Origin: Epiperipatus broadwayi
Lineage: Eukaryota; Onychophora; Udeonychophora; Euonychophora; Peripatidae
Assembly: GCA_028023455.1 (NCBI GenBank)
Contig: JAQFVV010000050.1
Span: 3,226,626-3,290,625, forward strand
Reading direction: 5' to 3'
Length of the DNA: 64,000 bases
Part shown: one piece after another, positions 11,521-23,049 of the stretch
Layout: each line of letters starts with the position of its first letter
How positions within the stretch are numbered: position 1 is the first letter of the stretch
Notes under the pieces: generated by a model
The model's input: the letters and a program-made list of their open reading frames with translations, nothing else
Databases searched by the model: none
Told to the model about the DNA's origin: nothing
Program-made: the position numbers and the translations under genes

Positions 11521-14500
11521 ACAGGTATTTGAAAAGAAACATTTTAATATATGTATTCCCAATTTTTATTTATAAACCTGAGACATAATAGTTTATACAA
11601 TAATTAAAAATTCTCAGCTTGTATATATATATACAGCTTGTATATACATACGCATATATATAAACATGAGAAACTAGTCCACACTTAGACAATCCCAGTA
11701 TAGATAACAATCAAGAATGTCAAACCGTTGTATACATATGTATGTATATGTTATTGTTATTTTATGTTTCTATTTTTGTTTTTTTTTTTAATTTCGAATG
11801 ACCAAAAAAGGGAATAATTATTAATTTTTCATTTATACTATTTTTCGTATCGAGTATGAGCATTTCTAGCATTAAAAATAGCAATTTGAGCATATTAAGC
11901 TTACTAAGAGTTTTAAACTTACAGTGAGAAAGGACTGTCAATATGAATAGACCCTCTCTTATTGTTTCTAAACTTTGTCCACTATTTTTTTAATTTTGAA
12001 TAACTTCTAACATTTAGGTACTGTTTTTAGAAGTAAAAAATTATATATGTATATATTAAAAATTACAATGTCTACATTCAAACAGTAAAAACAGATTTCT
12101 GCCATTAGTGGAAAGCAATATAACACTGATGGATAGACTATATGAAAATGAAATAACAGATTAAACTGACAATATCTGATATAGTGTCAGACATATATAT
12201 GATAAAAAAAGATTGGTTTAAGTTCAAATAGGTATGATTTCCGATTGCTCCCAAATCATCAGCTTTAATTAACACAATAAATGTGAAAAAAACATTATTA
12301 AACTAAAAGGCTATTTTTACAACTGGAAAATGGCCTTTAATTACTAAGAGTTCTGCTTCCCTATATTTTTTTTTTAAAAAAAGTATTTGTTTTTATTTTA
12401 ATACAAAAATGATATTAATAAATATCACGTATAAATTCTAATTCTTTTGTTTTGTTTATCCGTCAAAATAAAATATTTTTTTCATGTAATTAACAGAATA
12501 TACATATCTTAATCAGGTTTATGAAACTTGTAAAAACTGCAACAATCAAACAATAATTAATACTTTTTTCTTTTGTTTTTATCTATTTTCATTCATAGAC
12601 CAAGAATAAGTCAATATAGATATAAATGTAGTGTGGTATCAAGATCGTATATATATTCTAACCTGAAAACATTTATAATTCATAATGATGATGGTGAGCA
12701 ATATCAAGCTAGATATGTATTGCATAACCAAGTGAATGCTATCTAGTAATCCAGTTACAGTGATTTTATGGCATGCATATACAAGTTACAAATTCTTTGA
12801 AGCTCTTTATTAGAAATAAGAATAAGATAATAAATAGATATAGGAAACCCAAATACAATACCTATCATTGACATATCTTGCATTAACGCCAAAATAAAAT
12901 AGAGAAGTAAATAAATTTGGAGATCAATGACACCATGATAAATGATAGCAATAATTATTTTATTATGATAATTATAATTCATACAGTAAATAAAAATAAC
13001 AAGTATAATAAATTATTAAATACACACTCCTTAATGACTTTCAATAATAATTTTACAATTTTAACAAGAGTATTTTAAGTATTTTAAACAAACAAATTGA
13101 TGGACTATTATAAAATAGCATTTCTAAACTTTTTATTAATATTTATTATTATATGACAATTGAAAGAAATTACCATAGTTATTATTTACGATTCGGATTG
13201 TGTTTTTCAGTTGAATATTATATTTGTGAAACAGAGCAAAAATATATCTCATTAAAAGTTGACAATATTTAATTCTCTCCATATGTTAAAGATTAAATAT
13301 ATATTTAAACTACGATTTTGACCGTTACAATATCTGCTCTGCTTAAAGTTATACCTCTTTAAGGTATATTAATAATTAATAATTATAATCGTGTTTATTG
13401 ATTAAATATTTTTATATGTTTATCATATTAATAAAAAATAAACTTAACCAAAACTATCACTTTTATAAAGGATTTGCATATGCATATTATGCATTAATTC
13501 ATATTTTTTATTAATTATATTTACTAAATATAAGTGTTAAGATTAGTTTATAAAGAAGGCATTGGGAAATTATTTTTTTATAGATTAAAAACAATAATAT
13601 TATCATTTTTATATTTGCCTTGTATAAGTGCGAGATCGAATAAAAATTGTCTTCACGTATTTTTCTCTTTGACCCCACAATAGTAATAACTGAGTGGAGC
13701 TCCTGTCAGTAAACATGAACTTTCAATATCTGGCTTTGTTTCTAAATAATATTTCTTTATACGTTTGCTTCTTTGTTAATCAAAAGTATTCTAAATTATG
13801 ATAGATCTATTAATTTTCAAGAGAGAGATTTGCGTTGAATACTTTTTCACATTAATTGCTCCATGCAATCTCATGCGAATTGTTATACAAAATGAAGGAA
13901 TAAATTCCTTCCTCTAATTTATTAGTTTAGAAATCCATATTTTTGATTTTGATCATTTAAAACATATTTTTATTATTTCAATTCAGTTTTAAAAATGGGA
14001 GATTTGAAAATACGTGTTATTCAGTTCAATGTATTCTTCATGATCTATCTTTATCCAAAATCGCGCTCTTTTACCTAGCAGGCAATAATTTTCAACAAAT
14101 TCTATTAGTTTTCCCGCTTTTTGTCTTGCGTTTTTATAAATGAACTAATTTAGATAAATAAAAATAACACAAAGAAAAAAAAAATTTTTTTTATAAATTG
14201 TAATAATAAATAAAGAATAATCTAGAATAACAAACATATTTTTAATTATTCTAGATAGCAAACAACGATTTTAATTTTATAAAAGATTTTAATGTTGATG
14301 TGTATATATATTTAAAATTATCCATTTATTATAATATGTATACATAGCATATTATCCACGTTTATTTATCCAATGAATCATCATTCTCTATTAATTATAC
14401 TTTAAATATTTTTTTTTACAAAAACAACAATAATATATATTTTTTTAATTTTATTTATTATAAACAGTTTCCAATTTTCATATAAATTTTATAGTTTATA

Positions 14501-14545
14501 TACATATATTCCACAAATAAAATGTCCATTAATTAAAAAACTATT
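11521..14545. other. AT-rich non-coding DNA
   Basis: No gene seen. A decayed copy of the family D repeat is present at about 11665-11740. ATAT tracts and poly-T runs are frequent. Confidence 0.5.
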
Positions 14546-14722
14546 GCAATAACAATAAAAATAATATATTATAATGGTAATTAACTATTAAATGCAGTCT
14601 TTCAATCTGCACACTTCGATTACTTTCTTAACCCTCCTCAAGTGCTGTTTCTTCTGCGGATTGAAAGACTGTATATAATAGTTAATTACCGTTACAATTA
14701 TTATTTTTATTGTTATATATAT
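14546..14722. mobile_element. Short PLE 3'-end palindrome
   Basis: Arms of about 60-65 bp (14546-14608 and 14656-14722) share ATTGAAAGACTG and TAATAGTTAATTACC in inverted orientation. The ~47-bp centre read on the minus strand (CTTGAGGAGGGTTAAGAAAG) resembles the PLE 3' tail in the 18.2-18.3 kb palindrome. Both outer ends are therefore 3' ends of the same element and the centre is the 5' side of one copy. Confidence 0.6.
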
Positions 14723-17533
14723 ATATTGCAACCTTCCTAAGAGTGACCAAGCAACTAAAAAGTAAAGTGTAGGTTTAAAGACAGGGCTAAATCTGTACAA
14801 TAACAAAGTAAGTCCTCTTATAAGCTAAGTATATAATAATTAAACAAGTCCTCTGGTAATGGATGAATAGTTGATTAATAATATATTGCTACATTCTACA
14901 AATAATAATAATGAATAGAAATAATAATCTTAGGTTCTTAAATATTAAGTAATTCAGTTGTAAAAATACTAACTTTAAAACGATAATCTAAAATAATGAG
15001 ATAATTTATGTTTCTTTAACCAAATAGCAAAGATAATAGCAACGAGACTCTTATTTTCTTAACAATTTAGCAACACTTTCTTCTTTTATAATGAAATATA
15101 GATTTATCTAAAGGTGGTTTAAACATAATATAGGCTAGCAAAGATTAACTTATATTTTTGATTCTTATATCATTAACTAAATAAAGTCAAGTTTTCTTAA
15201 AATCAAAATAATTATCTAACAGAAGCAAAGTTAAAACGATGCAGCAGATAGCAGGTAAAAGGGCATTTCGTTGTACCAAACACATCACTATGTACTTTAA
15301 GCAACAAGAGCATCAATATAGTATTCTTATATAAATGTAATTACGTACATAATGGATTGCATGAATAGTATCAATGTGACAACTTTGAAGTAATATTTAC
15401 TCTCATATATACTTTAAACACTTTTACTATTTAAATGGATTTTTTGGTATATGGATGTGACAAATGGCAACGGACATAGAAACGTAATTAAAAAATAAAA
15501 TAAATACATTTACTTTTAGTTTACAATTTAACAAAAATAAATTATTTACAGATACTATTTACAATAAAAATAAATTAAAGAAACATTTACATCAATTAAC
15601 ATAAGTTAAAAATAATATATGTATCATACACTATACTTGTGGTATATTTATATTATTCAAATAAATAAATAAAGATAAATTTCTTAAAGTTTGAATTTAA
15701 TAATCAGTGATACTTTTAAGATTAATTAGCGCATCTGAAGGTACTAATAATGTAACCGTAGCTAATAATATAATAAAATATATTTACATTGAAATCAGTG
15801 TACAATTTCTTAATATATAATTTATCATCTAAATGATGGCATAAAAAATACATTGTGTTAATATTAGATAAAGAGAACTGGTGGATTAAAGGAATGCAAA
15901 CTCAATACTTTACTCAACACATAATCATTTGAAAATACATGATAAGAAGTAGGGGAATTACATTTCATAATATACAAATCGGAATAGCTAAATATTTATG
16001 GGTGATGGTGATGAGGAAACAAGCCTATAAAGTTAGCAAAGCAATATTGGCTCGATGCTACACATTAATTTTTGAAACAAGTGACTGAATTAATAATTTT
16101 TGGACATCTCATGCTTCTTTTTTCAAGTTAAATATAAAAATCCTAATTATGGTTGAAGAAAAAAATTTGGAATTTTTTATTGCACCATAAACTAAAGTGT
16201 TTATTAACTGGGTCTTATTATGAGGTAGTAAAACTTTGTCTGAGATTTCTAAAAGTAAAATTTGCATTTTTCGCCCTCTGCTGAAAATTTTGTGAAGCTT
16301 TTTTTATGGCTTTAAAATTCATGTATATTTATTTTTTGATATTTTAAATTCAAAAGAAGTCATGAAAATTGAATAATCAGTATTTCAAATTAACTGAAAC
16401 CACACAATGATGAGTAGTCATTATATATTTGGTGATCTTGAACTTTGCAAGTATACTTCGAGGAAATATTATAATAATCGTTGATAATCTAAAAATTTGA
16501 TTTTGTGGAAAGTTTATGATTATATTTCTATCATAATTGTGTCATAATTATTCAAAATCAAAAGTAAATCTTATTACATATTTATTTTTTACAGAAATGT
16601 TTTATTTTTAAATATAAAAGATATGCTTCTGAAAATTGTTACTATAGAGACTAAGGTCATGGGAAACACAACTGCCTTCAAATGAGGTCACTTAGCATAT
16701 TGTTATAATATTTAGTGATATTATAGAAATTATAAAAAAAAATAAACTTTTAAAGCATAATTGATAGATTTAGTAGTTATTAAAAATAATTTGTTCTGAT
16801 TTTTAAATATTCATCAAACAAATAAGATTTTGTTTATTTTACATATTGAATCCAATCCATCTGAAATTTGATGGCATGTGTTTTCATTAAAATCTAATTT
16901 TTAAAATAATTCTGAAAATCAAATGTGATTTTAAAATTTATTTAATTTTTAAACAAAAATATTTATCGAATGAGGTCAAATTTATTATATTCTGATAAAT
17001 AATAATGGTTTACTATCAAAATGAAAGTTGGAAGCTTAAATCTAGTGAGAACAAAAAAATATGTCAGAATACAGAAGGGTTAAAAATATTTATATATTAA
17101 TTATTTTCAAAGTTAATTTTTTGTTTAAAATGTATATCATTTTAATGATATATATATATAAGAAAATATCATAATGCATAATGCTAGCCAATAATTAAAT
17201 ACAAAATACTAAATCACCCTTTCAAATGTTAAAATATTTCAGCAACACTCTCAACAATTAAACTGAAAAGGATGAACTCTTGAATCTTATGCTGCAAACT
17301 ATGTTAAATATTGAAATCAGACATATTCAAACAAAGAGGTGAAATTAAATTACAAAAGATTATTGCTTATTGAATTTCATGCTAGATCAGGATTTCCATA
17401 TATAACATTGTTTGCAGCATAAGGCTCATGAGAATATCCTTTTGAGTTTAGATGATTTTATATTTATTCAAAGAGCATGTTGCTGAACTATTTTAACATT
17501 TGGAAGAGTGATTTAATAATATATATATATATA
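14723..17533. other. AT-rich non-coding DNA
   Basis: No gene or strong repeat recognised. Inverted partial similarity at about 17220-17300 versus 17390-17510 (TTTCAAATGTTAAAATA and its complement) marks another small palindromic element. Confidence 0.5.
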
Positions 17534-18335
17534 TAATTATAATTGAAATAATATTTTTAAACGGTTTATAAACAATTCAAACAATCTTTAAATCCGCAGA
17601 AGTACTTTCGGTTACTTTCAAACCTGCCTCAACTGCTATTAAATTCAAAAACTAAAAGCGGAAGCAAACGTCATCAATTCAAATTCCACGAATCTCGTAT
17701 TTTAATGTTAGAAGCTTGTCGATTTATCAAATGTGTTTTATTCCTGTTTATAAAAATTGCCTCTTTAATTTTTCTTTTACTATGGTTTCTCTCTTCATGA
17801 AGAATTTTCACATTTTCAAAATTAAATTTAAATTTATGTTTACATGTTTTTTCATGATCAAAGAAAACTGAAGAAGATATTAAATCACCATTATTTTTTT
17901 TATTTTTTATACGCTTATATAACAATTCGTGTTCCTTCAATCTTTTCTCAATGTTGCACCTAGATTCACCTATATATGATATATATCATATCTTCTTCAG
18001 TTTTCTTTGATCATGAAAAAACATGTAAACATAAATTTAAATTTAATTTTGAAAATGTGAAAATTCTTCATGAAGAGAGAAACCATAGTAAAAGAAAAAT
18101 TAAAGAGGCAATTTTTATAAACAGGAATAAAACACATTTGATAAATTGACAAGCTTCTAACATTAAAATACGAGATTCGTGGAATTTGAATTGATGACGT
18201 TTGCTTCCGCTTTTAGTTTTTGAATTTAATAGCAGTTGAGGCAGGTTTGAAAGTAACCAAAAGTACTTCTGCGGATTTAAAGATTGTTTGAATTGTTTAT
18301 AAACCGTTTAAAAATATTATTTCAATTATAATTAC
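17534..18335. mobile_element. Penelope-like element 3' ends as a large asymmetric palindrome
   Basis: Two nearly identical copies of a PLE 3' end are joined 5'-to-5'. The left copy is on the minus strand (arm 17534-17880) and the right copy on the plus strand (arm 17988-18335), with 3' ends outward. The 107-bp spacer belongs only to the left copy. The left copy encodes an 88-residue C-terminal fragment (17940 to 17674, minus) with VFFDHEKTC and KRKIKEAIF, the tail that follows the GIY-YIG core in the 2.2-3.2 kb PLE. In the right copy that frame has a stop from one C-to-T change in the LINRQ segment. I noticed only a few differences over ~347 bp, so the duplication looks recent. There is no RT, so neither copy is autonomous. 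Confidence 0.85.
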
Positions 18336-18790
18336 AATATTATTTTTAATTAACGGATATTTTTATTTATTTTATATATATATATTATTTTTATTCTTAA
18401 AGTTTTTGAGTATTATTGTGAAACAAAATATTTTTTTAATCTTCACATTGGAGAAATTGCTCAATAACACCGAAAAATACTTTTATTATTTTTGTTTTAA
18501 AATATTTTCACTAATGATTAGTCAAAGAAAATAATTTCACTACAAACCTTATTCAATTTAAAGTCTACAATATGATAATATATTTTAAGTCTCACTTAAT
18601 TATGTTTAACGTTTGTGATAGGATTAACAATGATTAAACAAATCATCCAATCATATCACTTGTAACATACTCTCCCCAATTTTGGCATCATTCTAAATCA
18701 GATAGCTAATAATATACTTTGTAATAATTTCACTGAAGAAACACTACTGTTTAATTATCTTGTAAGCTCACATTTAAGTACTTTTCAATG
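18336..18790. other. AT-rich non-coding DNA
   Basis: Nothing recognised apart from AT runs. Confidence 0.5.
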
Positions 18791-18915
18791 TTAAACCACT
18801 AAACATCACATGATCACTATCTCATACTAGTACAATAATTGTTATTAAACAATTCAAACATTGATTGCTCTTGTTAGCACAAGATGGCACTACTGTATGG
18901 AGAGTTTTGCTTTAC
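18791..18915. mobile_element. Family 2 repeat, short inverted pair of 3' ends
   Basis: The left part (CACTAAACATCACATGATCA, 18797-18816) is the minus-strand outer end of family 2. The right part (GGCACTACTGTATGGAGAG, about 18885-18904) is a plus-strand 3' segment of the same family. The hammerhead region is missing from both. Confidence 0.6.
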
Positions 18916-19110
18916 TTTTCAATGTAATGTACATAATCTTTTCCATACAATTATCTAATTCAAGATCACTTTAAAGAAGAAAATATTCGATGTTTTAGTA
19001 TTTCCAAGTATTTGCAAACTAAATGTAACATTTAAATACTTAATATTGAAACAGGTGATGAGTTTCTTTATTTATGTAAAAATGTCTGTCTATATTATAT
19101 TAATTATTAA
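18916..19110. other. AT-rich DNA
   Basis: Nothing recognised. Confidence 0.4.
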
Positions 19111-19570
19111 AGGCACTTGTGAAATAGATAATAACTTAAGCCTATGTATTAATAATCCTTTAAAATAAATGCTTACCTATATCTACATATCAGATGATTA
19201 CTAAAATTCATGAAATAGAAGATAATTCAAATGCATTTAATAAATAATTATTCAAGCTCATGGAATAAATAGTTCTTTTATACAAACCTATGAAGTAGAT
19301 ATTATTCAAATTCATAAAATTGGTTATCATCCAAACCTATGAAGTATGTGATTACTCACTCATATCTATGGCATAAACAATCATGGATATCCATAAATTA
19401 GATGACTACCTAAATTCATATAATAGGTAAATTTGGAAATAGGTGCATATTAAAAACCAATGAATAAGTAATTTCTCTAACAAATAAAATAGATAATTAC
19501 TCATTCAAAAATAGGTAATTATTCAAACTCGTGCAAAATATGAGCAGTAAAACAAGTGACTATTCCAGAC
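19110..19570. repeat. Degenerate minisatellite, about 25-bp unit
   Basis: A motif like GAAATAGATRATTAYTCAAA followed by TTCAT recurs with drift. Clear units begin near 19290, 19314, 19339, 19368 and 19393, with looser ones from about 19120 and up to 19540. Spacing is mostly 24-29 bp. It is an old tandem array without coding potential. Confidence 0.6.
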
Positions 19571-19985
19571 ATCAAAACTCATAATCATTCAAACACAAGA
19601 TTTATTACTAAAATCTCTTTTACAAGCACCACTTATTTTTGCACCACGGTCACATTTTTTAACAAATTGAACTAGATGATGGAAAAAGTCCATGTATATC
19701 ATAATTATTATGGATTATCCACATAAAATCGGTATTTTTCATTACCAAAAACATTTGATATGATGCTTATAATCACATAACATGGTATCAATAATCAAAG
19801 TAAAAATTATATCTTAGCATGAATAAAAGTTTTTTGTATTGTGTTCTTTAAACTCATTAGAGTAAATGTTTGACTACATGTGAAATGGTTTACCTGAACA
19901 TTACCTCTAAACAAGGAAATACTGAAGATACTTTCTGCACAGTAATATAATCTCAGTTAATTATTATTTACAAACATTGTCTGTA
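19571..19985. other. AT-rich non-coding DNA
   Basis: Nothing recognised. Confidence 0.4.
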
Positions 19986-19989
19986 TATT

Positions 19990-20485
19990 AAGTTTTAAAC
20001 AATGGTTTCATGCTCTGGCACTCATCAGAGAGGGGCTAGGATAGGTTCAGACACTAGATCTAAAAACACTAATCCAAAGCCAGCATTTAACTAAAAGTTA
20101 TCTATTGAGTGGAAAATCTGAAATTTTCAGACATCTACATGTCTTCAAACCCAGTTATCCAACTTAAATAGCTATATGAAGCTGAGAGATCTTCAGACAT
20201 ACCATATATTAGTAGTCTTAGCAATATAACATTGCATAAGACTTAAGGCAGAGACTATAAATAGTCAAAATAAGAGTCATAGATCACATGACCCTATACT
20301 CTTAAGCTTGTAAGTTATAAACAATGAGGATTGCCAATTCCTCAACAAGGGTGATAAATGCTTGATTGCCAATTCCTCAACAAGCTATCACAAAGCTTGT
20401 TGAGGAATTGGCAATCCTCATTGTTTATAACTTACAAGCTTAAGAGTATAGGGTCATGTGATCTATGACTCTTAGGGTTAGGATT
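19990..20485 (-). mobile_element. Family 3 repeat with internal 79-bp palindrome
   Basis: The same sequence recurs at 63690-64000 in the opposite orientation and, as a fragment, at 58690-58790. The arms 20271-20349 and 20396-20474 appear to be exact inverted copies (79 bp each) containing TTGAGGAATTGGCAATCCTC. The 46-bp spacer holds yet another partial copy of the arm end. A hammerhead-like motif lies at the low-coordinate end on the minus strand. Confidence 0.75.
19995..20045 (-). ncRNA. Hammerhead-like motif (family 3)
   Basis: On the minus strand: CCCCTCT, then CTGATGA (20026-20032), stem II GTGC/GCAT with loop CAGA, GAAA, then CCATTGTT. The related copy at 63.6 kb reads CC-AT-GG followed by TC and AGGGG after GAAA, giving a 2-bp stem III and stem I pairing with CCCC-type sequence. 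In this copy the GG of stem III has changed to TTG, so the core is intact but cleavage is doubtful. Confidence 0.5.
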
Positions 20486-21120
20486 ATGTTGACCATTATC
20501 TGTATATATATATTTTTTCATTTCCTCTACATTCTACATTAATAATAATAATAAATTTGTTTCAAGGAAAAAAAGTCATAGTTTTCTATTACCAACTTAA
20601 AACAATTTTAAGGAAAATTTTTCTATTTGATGAAGCAAAAGAAATCGCAATGTTAATTTTTGGCATTCTATTAAATAAAATGATTTAAAGTAGAAGGAAC
20701 TCAATATTATAAAATAATATAGTTATTTTTAAAAAAAAAAAAAAATTATTATTTTGTTTTTCGAAAAGGGCATAACATTTATCTACTAAAAAATATTTCT
20801 GTGCCTTTAAATACAAAATGACAAACTTCACATTATTATTATTATCATTACTATATGTGGGATTTGCCAAGGATTTGATAAAACTAATAGAAAATCATTT
20901 TTATTCGTGGAGATTTACACTTAATATACTTCACTTTCTTTATTACATATTGATTTATTTCTCAGATATTCGTTTCATAGAAAATCAATATTTAATAAAG
21001 ATAAATGGGTAACAATCATAAAATAAAAAATATATTCATATAATATAGTATATATAAAATAAAATCTATAGATAAAATATTACTAATAAATTTATGTAAT
21101 GTTATTTTTTATAAACTGCA
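20486..21120. other. AT-rich non-coding DNA
   Basis: Short open frames exist on both strands at about 20685-21012, but they are hydrophobic and low-complexity, without recognisable domains. Confidence 0.5.
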
Positions 21121-21124
21121 TCGC

Positions 21125-21225
21125 TTATATATATATATCCATTAGAAACCAGTCAATGATTAGACAATCCCAATATAGATAACAATCTACAATCTCAAAT
21201 TGTTGTCAAGGCAACCTTCTTTTAA
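21125..21225 (+). repeat. Family D interspersed repeat
   Basis: The segment with CAATCCCAATATAGATAACA and TTGTTGTCAAGGCAACCTTC recurs at 49500-49590, 56205-56290 and, decayed, 11665-11740, all in the same orientation and each next to an ATAT tract. Class unknown. A hammerhead-like motif 100 bp further on may belong to the same element. Confidence 0.65.
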
Positions 21226-21311
21226 CAATACACATAATTATAACTTTTCATTTTACCACACAAATTTTAAACAATATAAATCAAATCAACTGCATATAAT
21301 AAATGACTTCC

Positions 21312-21368
21312 AAAATATATTTCATACTGAACGAACATCTTCAGTTTGACACAGGTCACACCCTTTCA
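21312..21368 (-). ncRNA. Decayed family 1-like hammerhead motif
   Basis: On the minus strand, CAAA precedes CTGAAGA (which fits CTGANGA), then TGTTCGTTCAGTAT, GAAATATATTTTGGAAGTC. The order and spacing match family 1 and the proximal stem I can form (CAAA/TTTG), but stem II is weak. Confidence 0.4.
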
Positions 21369-21666
21369 TGTCTTCATAATCTTCACACAATATTAATCAA
21401 TTGAAGAGAGTAGGTTCATCTTAAAATGTATTTGGAGGTAATTTACCTTCAACTCCACCCCGCTTTTTTTCCTTGAGTAATATCTTAAATATATTTATAA
21501 TTTTACGATTCACTTCAGATACTATTATCACATAAATAAAGATTATGTAGTGAAAGTAAAGATTATGCGATACATGGTAACATTATAACTATATTTAAGA
21601 TATTACATAAAGGTAAAAATTGGAATAGCGTTGAATTAATGATTTTATGTCTTTTTATTTCCCTAT
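21369..21666. other. Unannotated DNA
   Basis: AT-rich with no recognised feature. Confidence 0.4.
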
Positions 21667-21767
21667 GTCATAGCATCATCCAGGAGGAAAACCTGCAACA
21701 ACCGTCTGCAACCAACTGCTTGCTTGCAAGGTGGCTGCGCTGACCTCTCGGCTAACAATGCTTGATG
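21667..21767 (-). mobile_element. tRNA-derived SINE, copy 2 (decayed)
   Basis: The reverse complement starts CAAGCATTG, has a box A-like TAGCCGAGAGGTC, the AAGCAGTTG anticodon-side block, and ends GATGCTATGACAT. Box B is poorly preserved. It matches the copies at 5802, 34413 and 38027. Confidence 0.75.
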
Positions 21768-22227
21768 ATTTTATGTCATTGTGTTTAATAATAGTAGATA
21801 TATCAATCTTTAATTAATGTTTAAAGTTCTCATAAATGGTAAAATTGATATAATAATTTTTAACTTAATAAAAGATTATAATAAAAGTTAAGATGTTTAT
21901 TTGGGTTGAATGGTGTTATAGTTCTGGATGCAGAAATTTCAACACTTTTGGCTTAAACTGAAGTATATATTATTTTTATCAATCAAATCAAACAAAGGAT
22001 GAGAATAAAGTTTTTAATTTAATATTATACTTAAGATTAAGACAAAATAAATATAAACATTGACCAAAGTTATGTCATCTCATATTCTATAAAATCTGAT
22101 TTTTTTCTGATTTATATTATCTACTTAATTCCCGTAAGGATTCACAGGGCTCAAATATTACAATAATGATTCTTAGCATCACCATTTAGAAGTCATAATG
22201 AATAACAATTTTAAGATTACAAGAATA
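21768..22227. other. AT-rich non-coding DNA
   Basis: Nothing recognised. Confidence 0.4.
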
Positions 22228-22680
22228 AACTATAATATTAATAATCAGCTATTAGACTAATGCACATGTGCTTTGTAGATTTTTAACTATAAATACATAC
22301 TCACACTTCTAAACACAAGATAAAGTCTTTGTGAAAATATAGAATGAATCCATCTATCTTTTCAACCCAAATGTTTATGTATGGGAAAATCTTAAGCATT
22401 TGGAAATGAGGGCATGAAAATGTTAAGTGATCACTTTAAATTACTTTTACTATGCTTGAATGAATGATGCTTGTGAAATTTTCTAGAATTTACGATATGT
22501 CATTCTTATTTGAAATTAAATATATGTAAATGACATGTTTATTTTATAGTGCTATGTTTTATAAACTGTAATATTAATAATCAGCTATTAAGCTAATGCA
22601 CTTTGTAGATTTTTAACTATAAATGAATACTCTCACTTCTAAACACAAGATAAAGGCTTTGTGAAAAGATAGAATGAATA
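22228..22680. repeat. Direct repeat pair of about 120 bp separated by ~215 bp
   Basis: The block from ATATTAATAATCAGCTATTA to AACACAAGATAAAG and AGAATGAAT occurs at about 22230-22350 and again at 22567-22680 with small indels. The arrangement could be a short duplication or the terminal repeats of a small element. No protein is seen between them. Confidence 0.75.
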
Positions 22681-23045
22681 GATATGCAAAAATATTTTAT
22701 GCAAAAATATTTAATTATTCTACAAAAGATGTATTATATAAAACATTTTGGTATCTGAGAGAAGATAGTTATGAAATTCAGCCTATTTTGGGTGACTTTT
22801 CAAGATTCAATCCTAGAAATATTGATATATAAGATAAACAGCAAGAGATCTTAAATTCTTGTATAAAATTAATTACAAAAAATCCTTATTTTCATCTTTT
22901 CAAGTTATGTATCTAAACTTAAAATTTTACCTCTTCTTTCTTACTCAATGCATAAAAGATTTATGCAAAGCTCGCTAATAAATATGTAGCCTTTGCTTCT
23001 TGCTGCATAACCTTTTATTTTTTCATTTTTTTACATTATTGTTGG
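22681..23045. other. Unannotated DNA upstream of the LINE
   Basis: May include the 5' region of the LINE beginning near 23050, but no boundary is visible. Confidence 0.4.
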
Positions 23046-23049
23046 TGTT

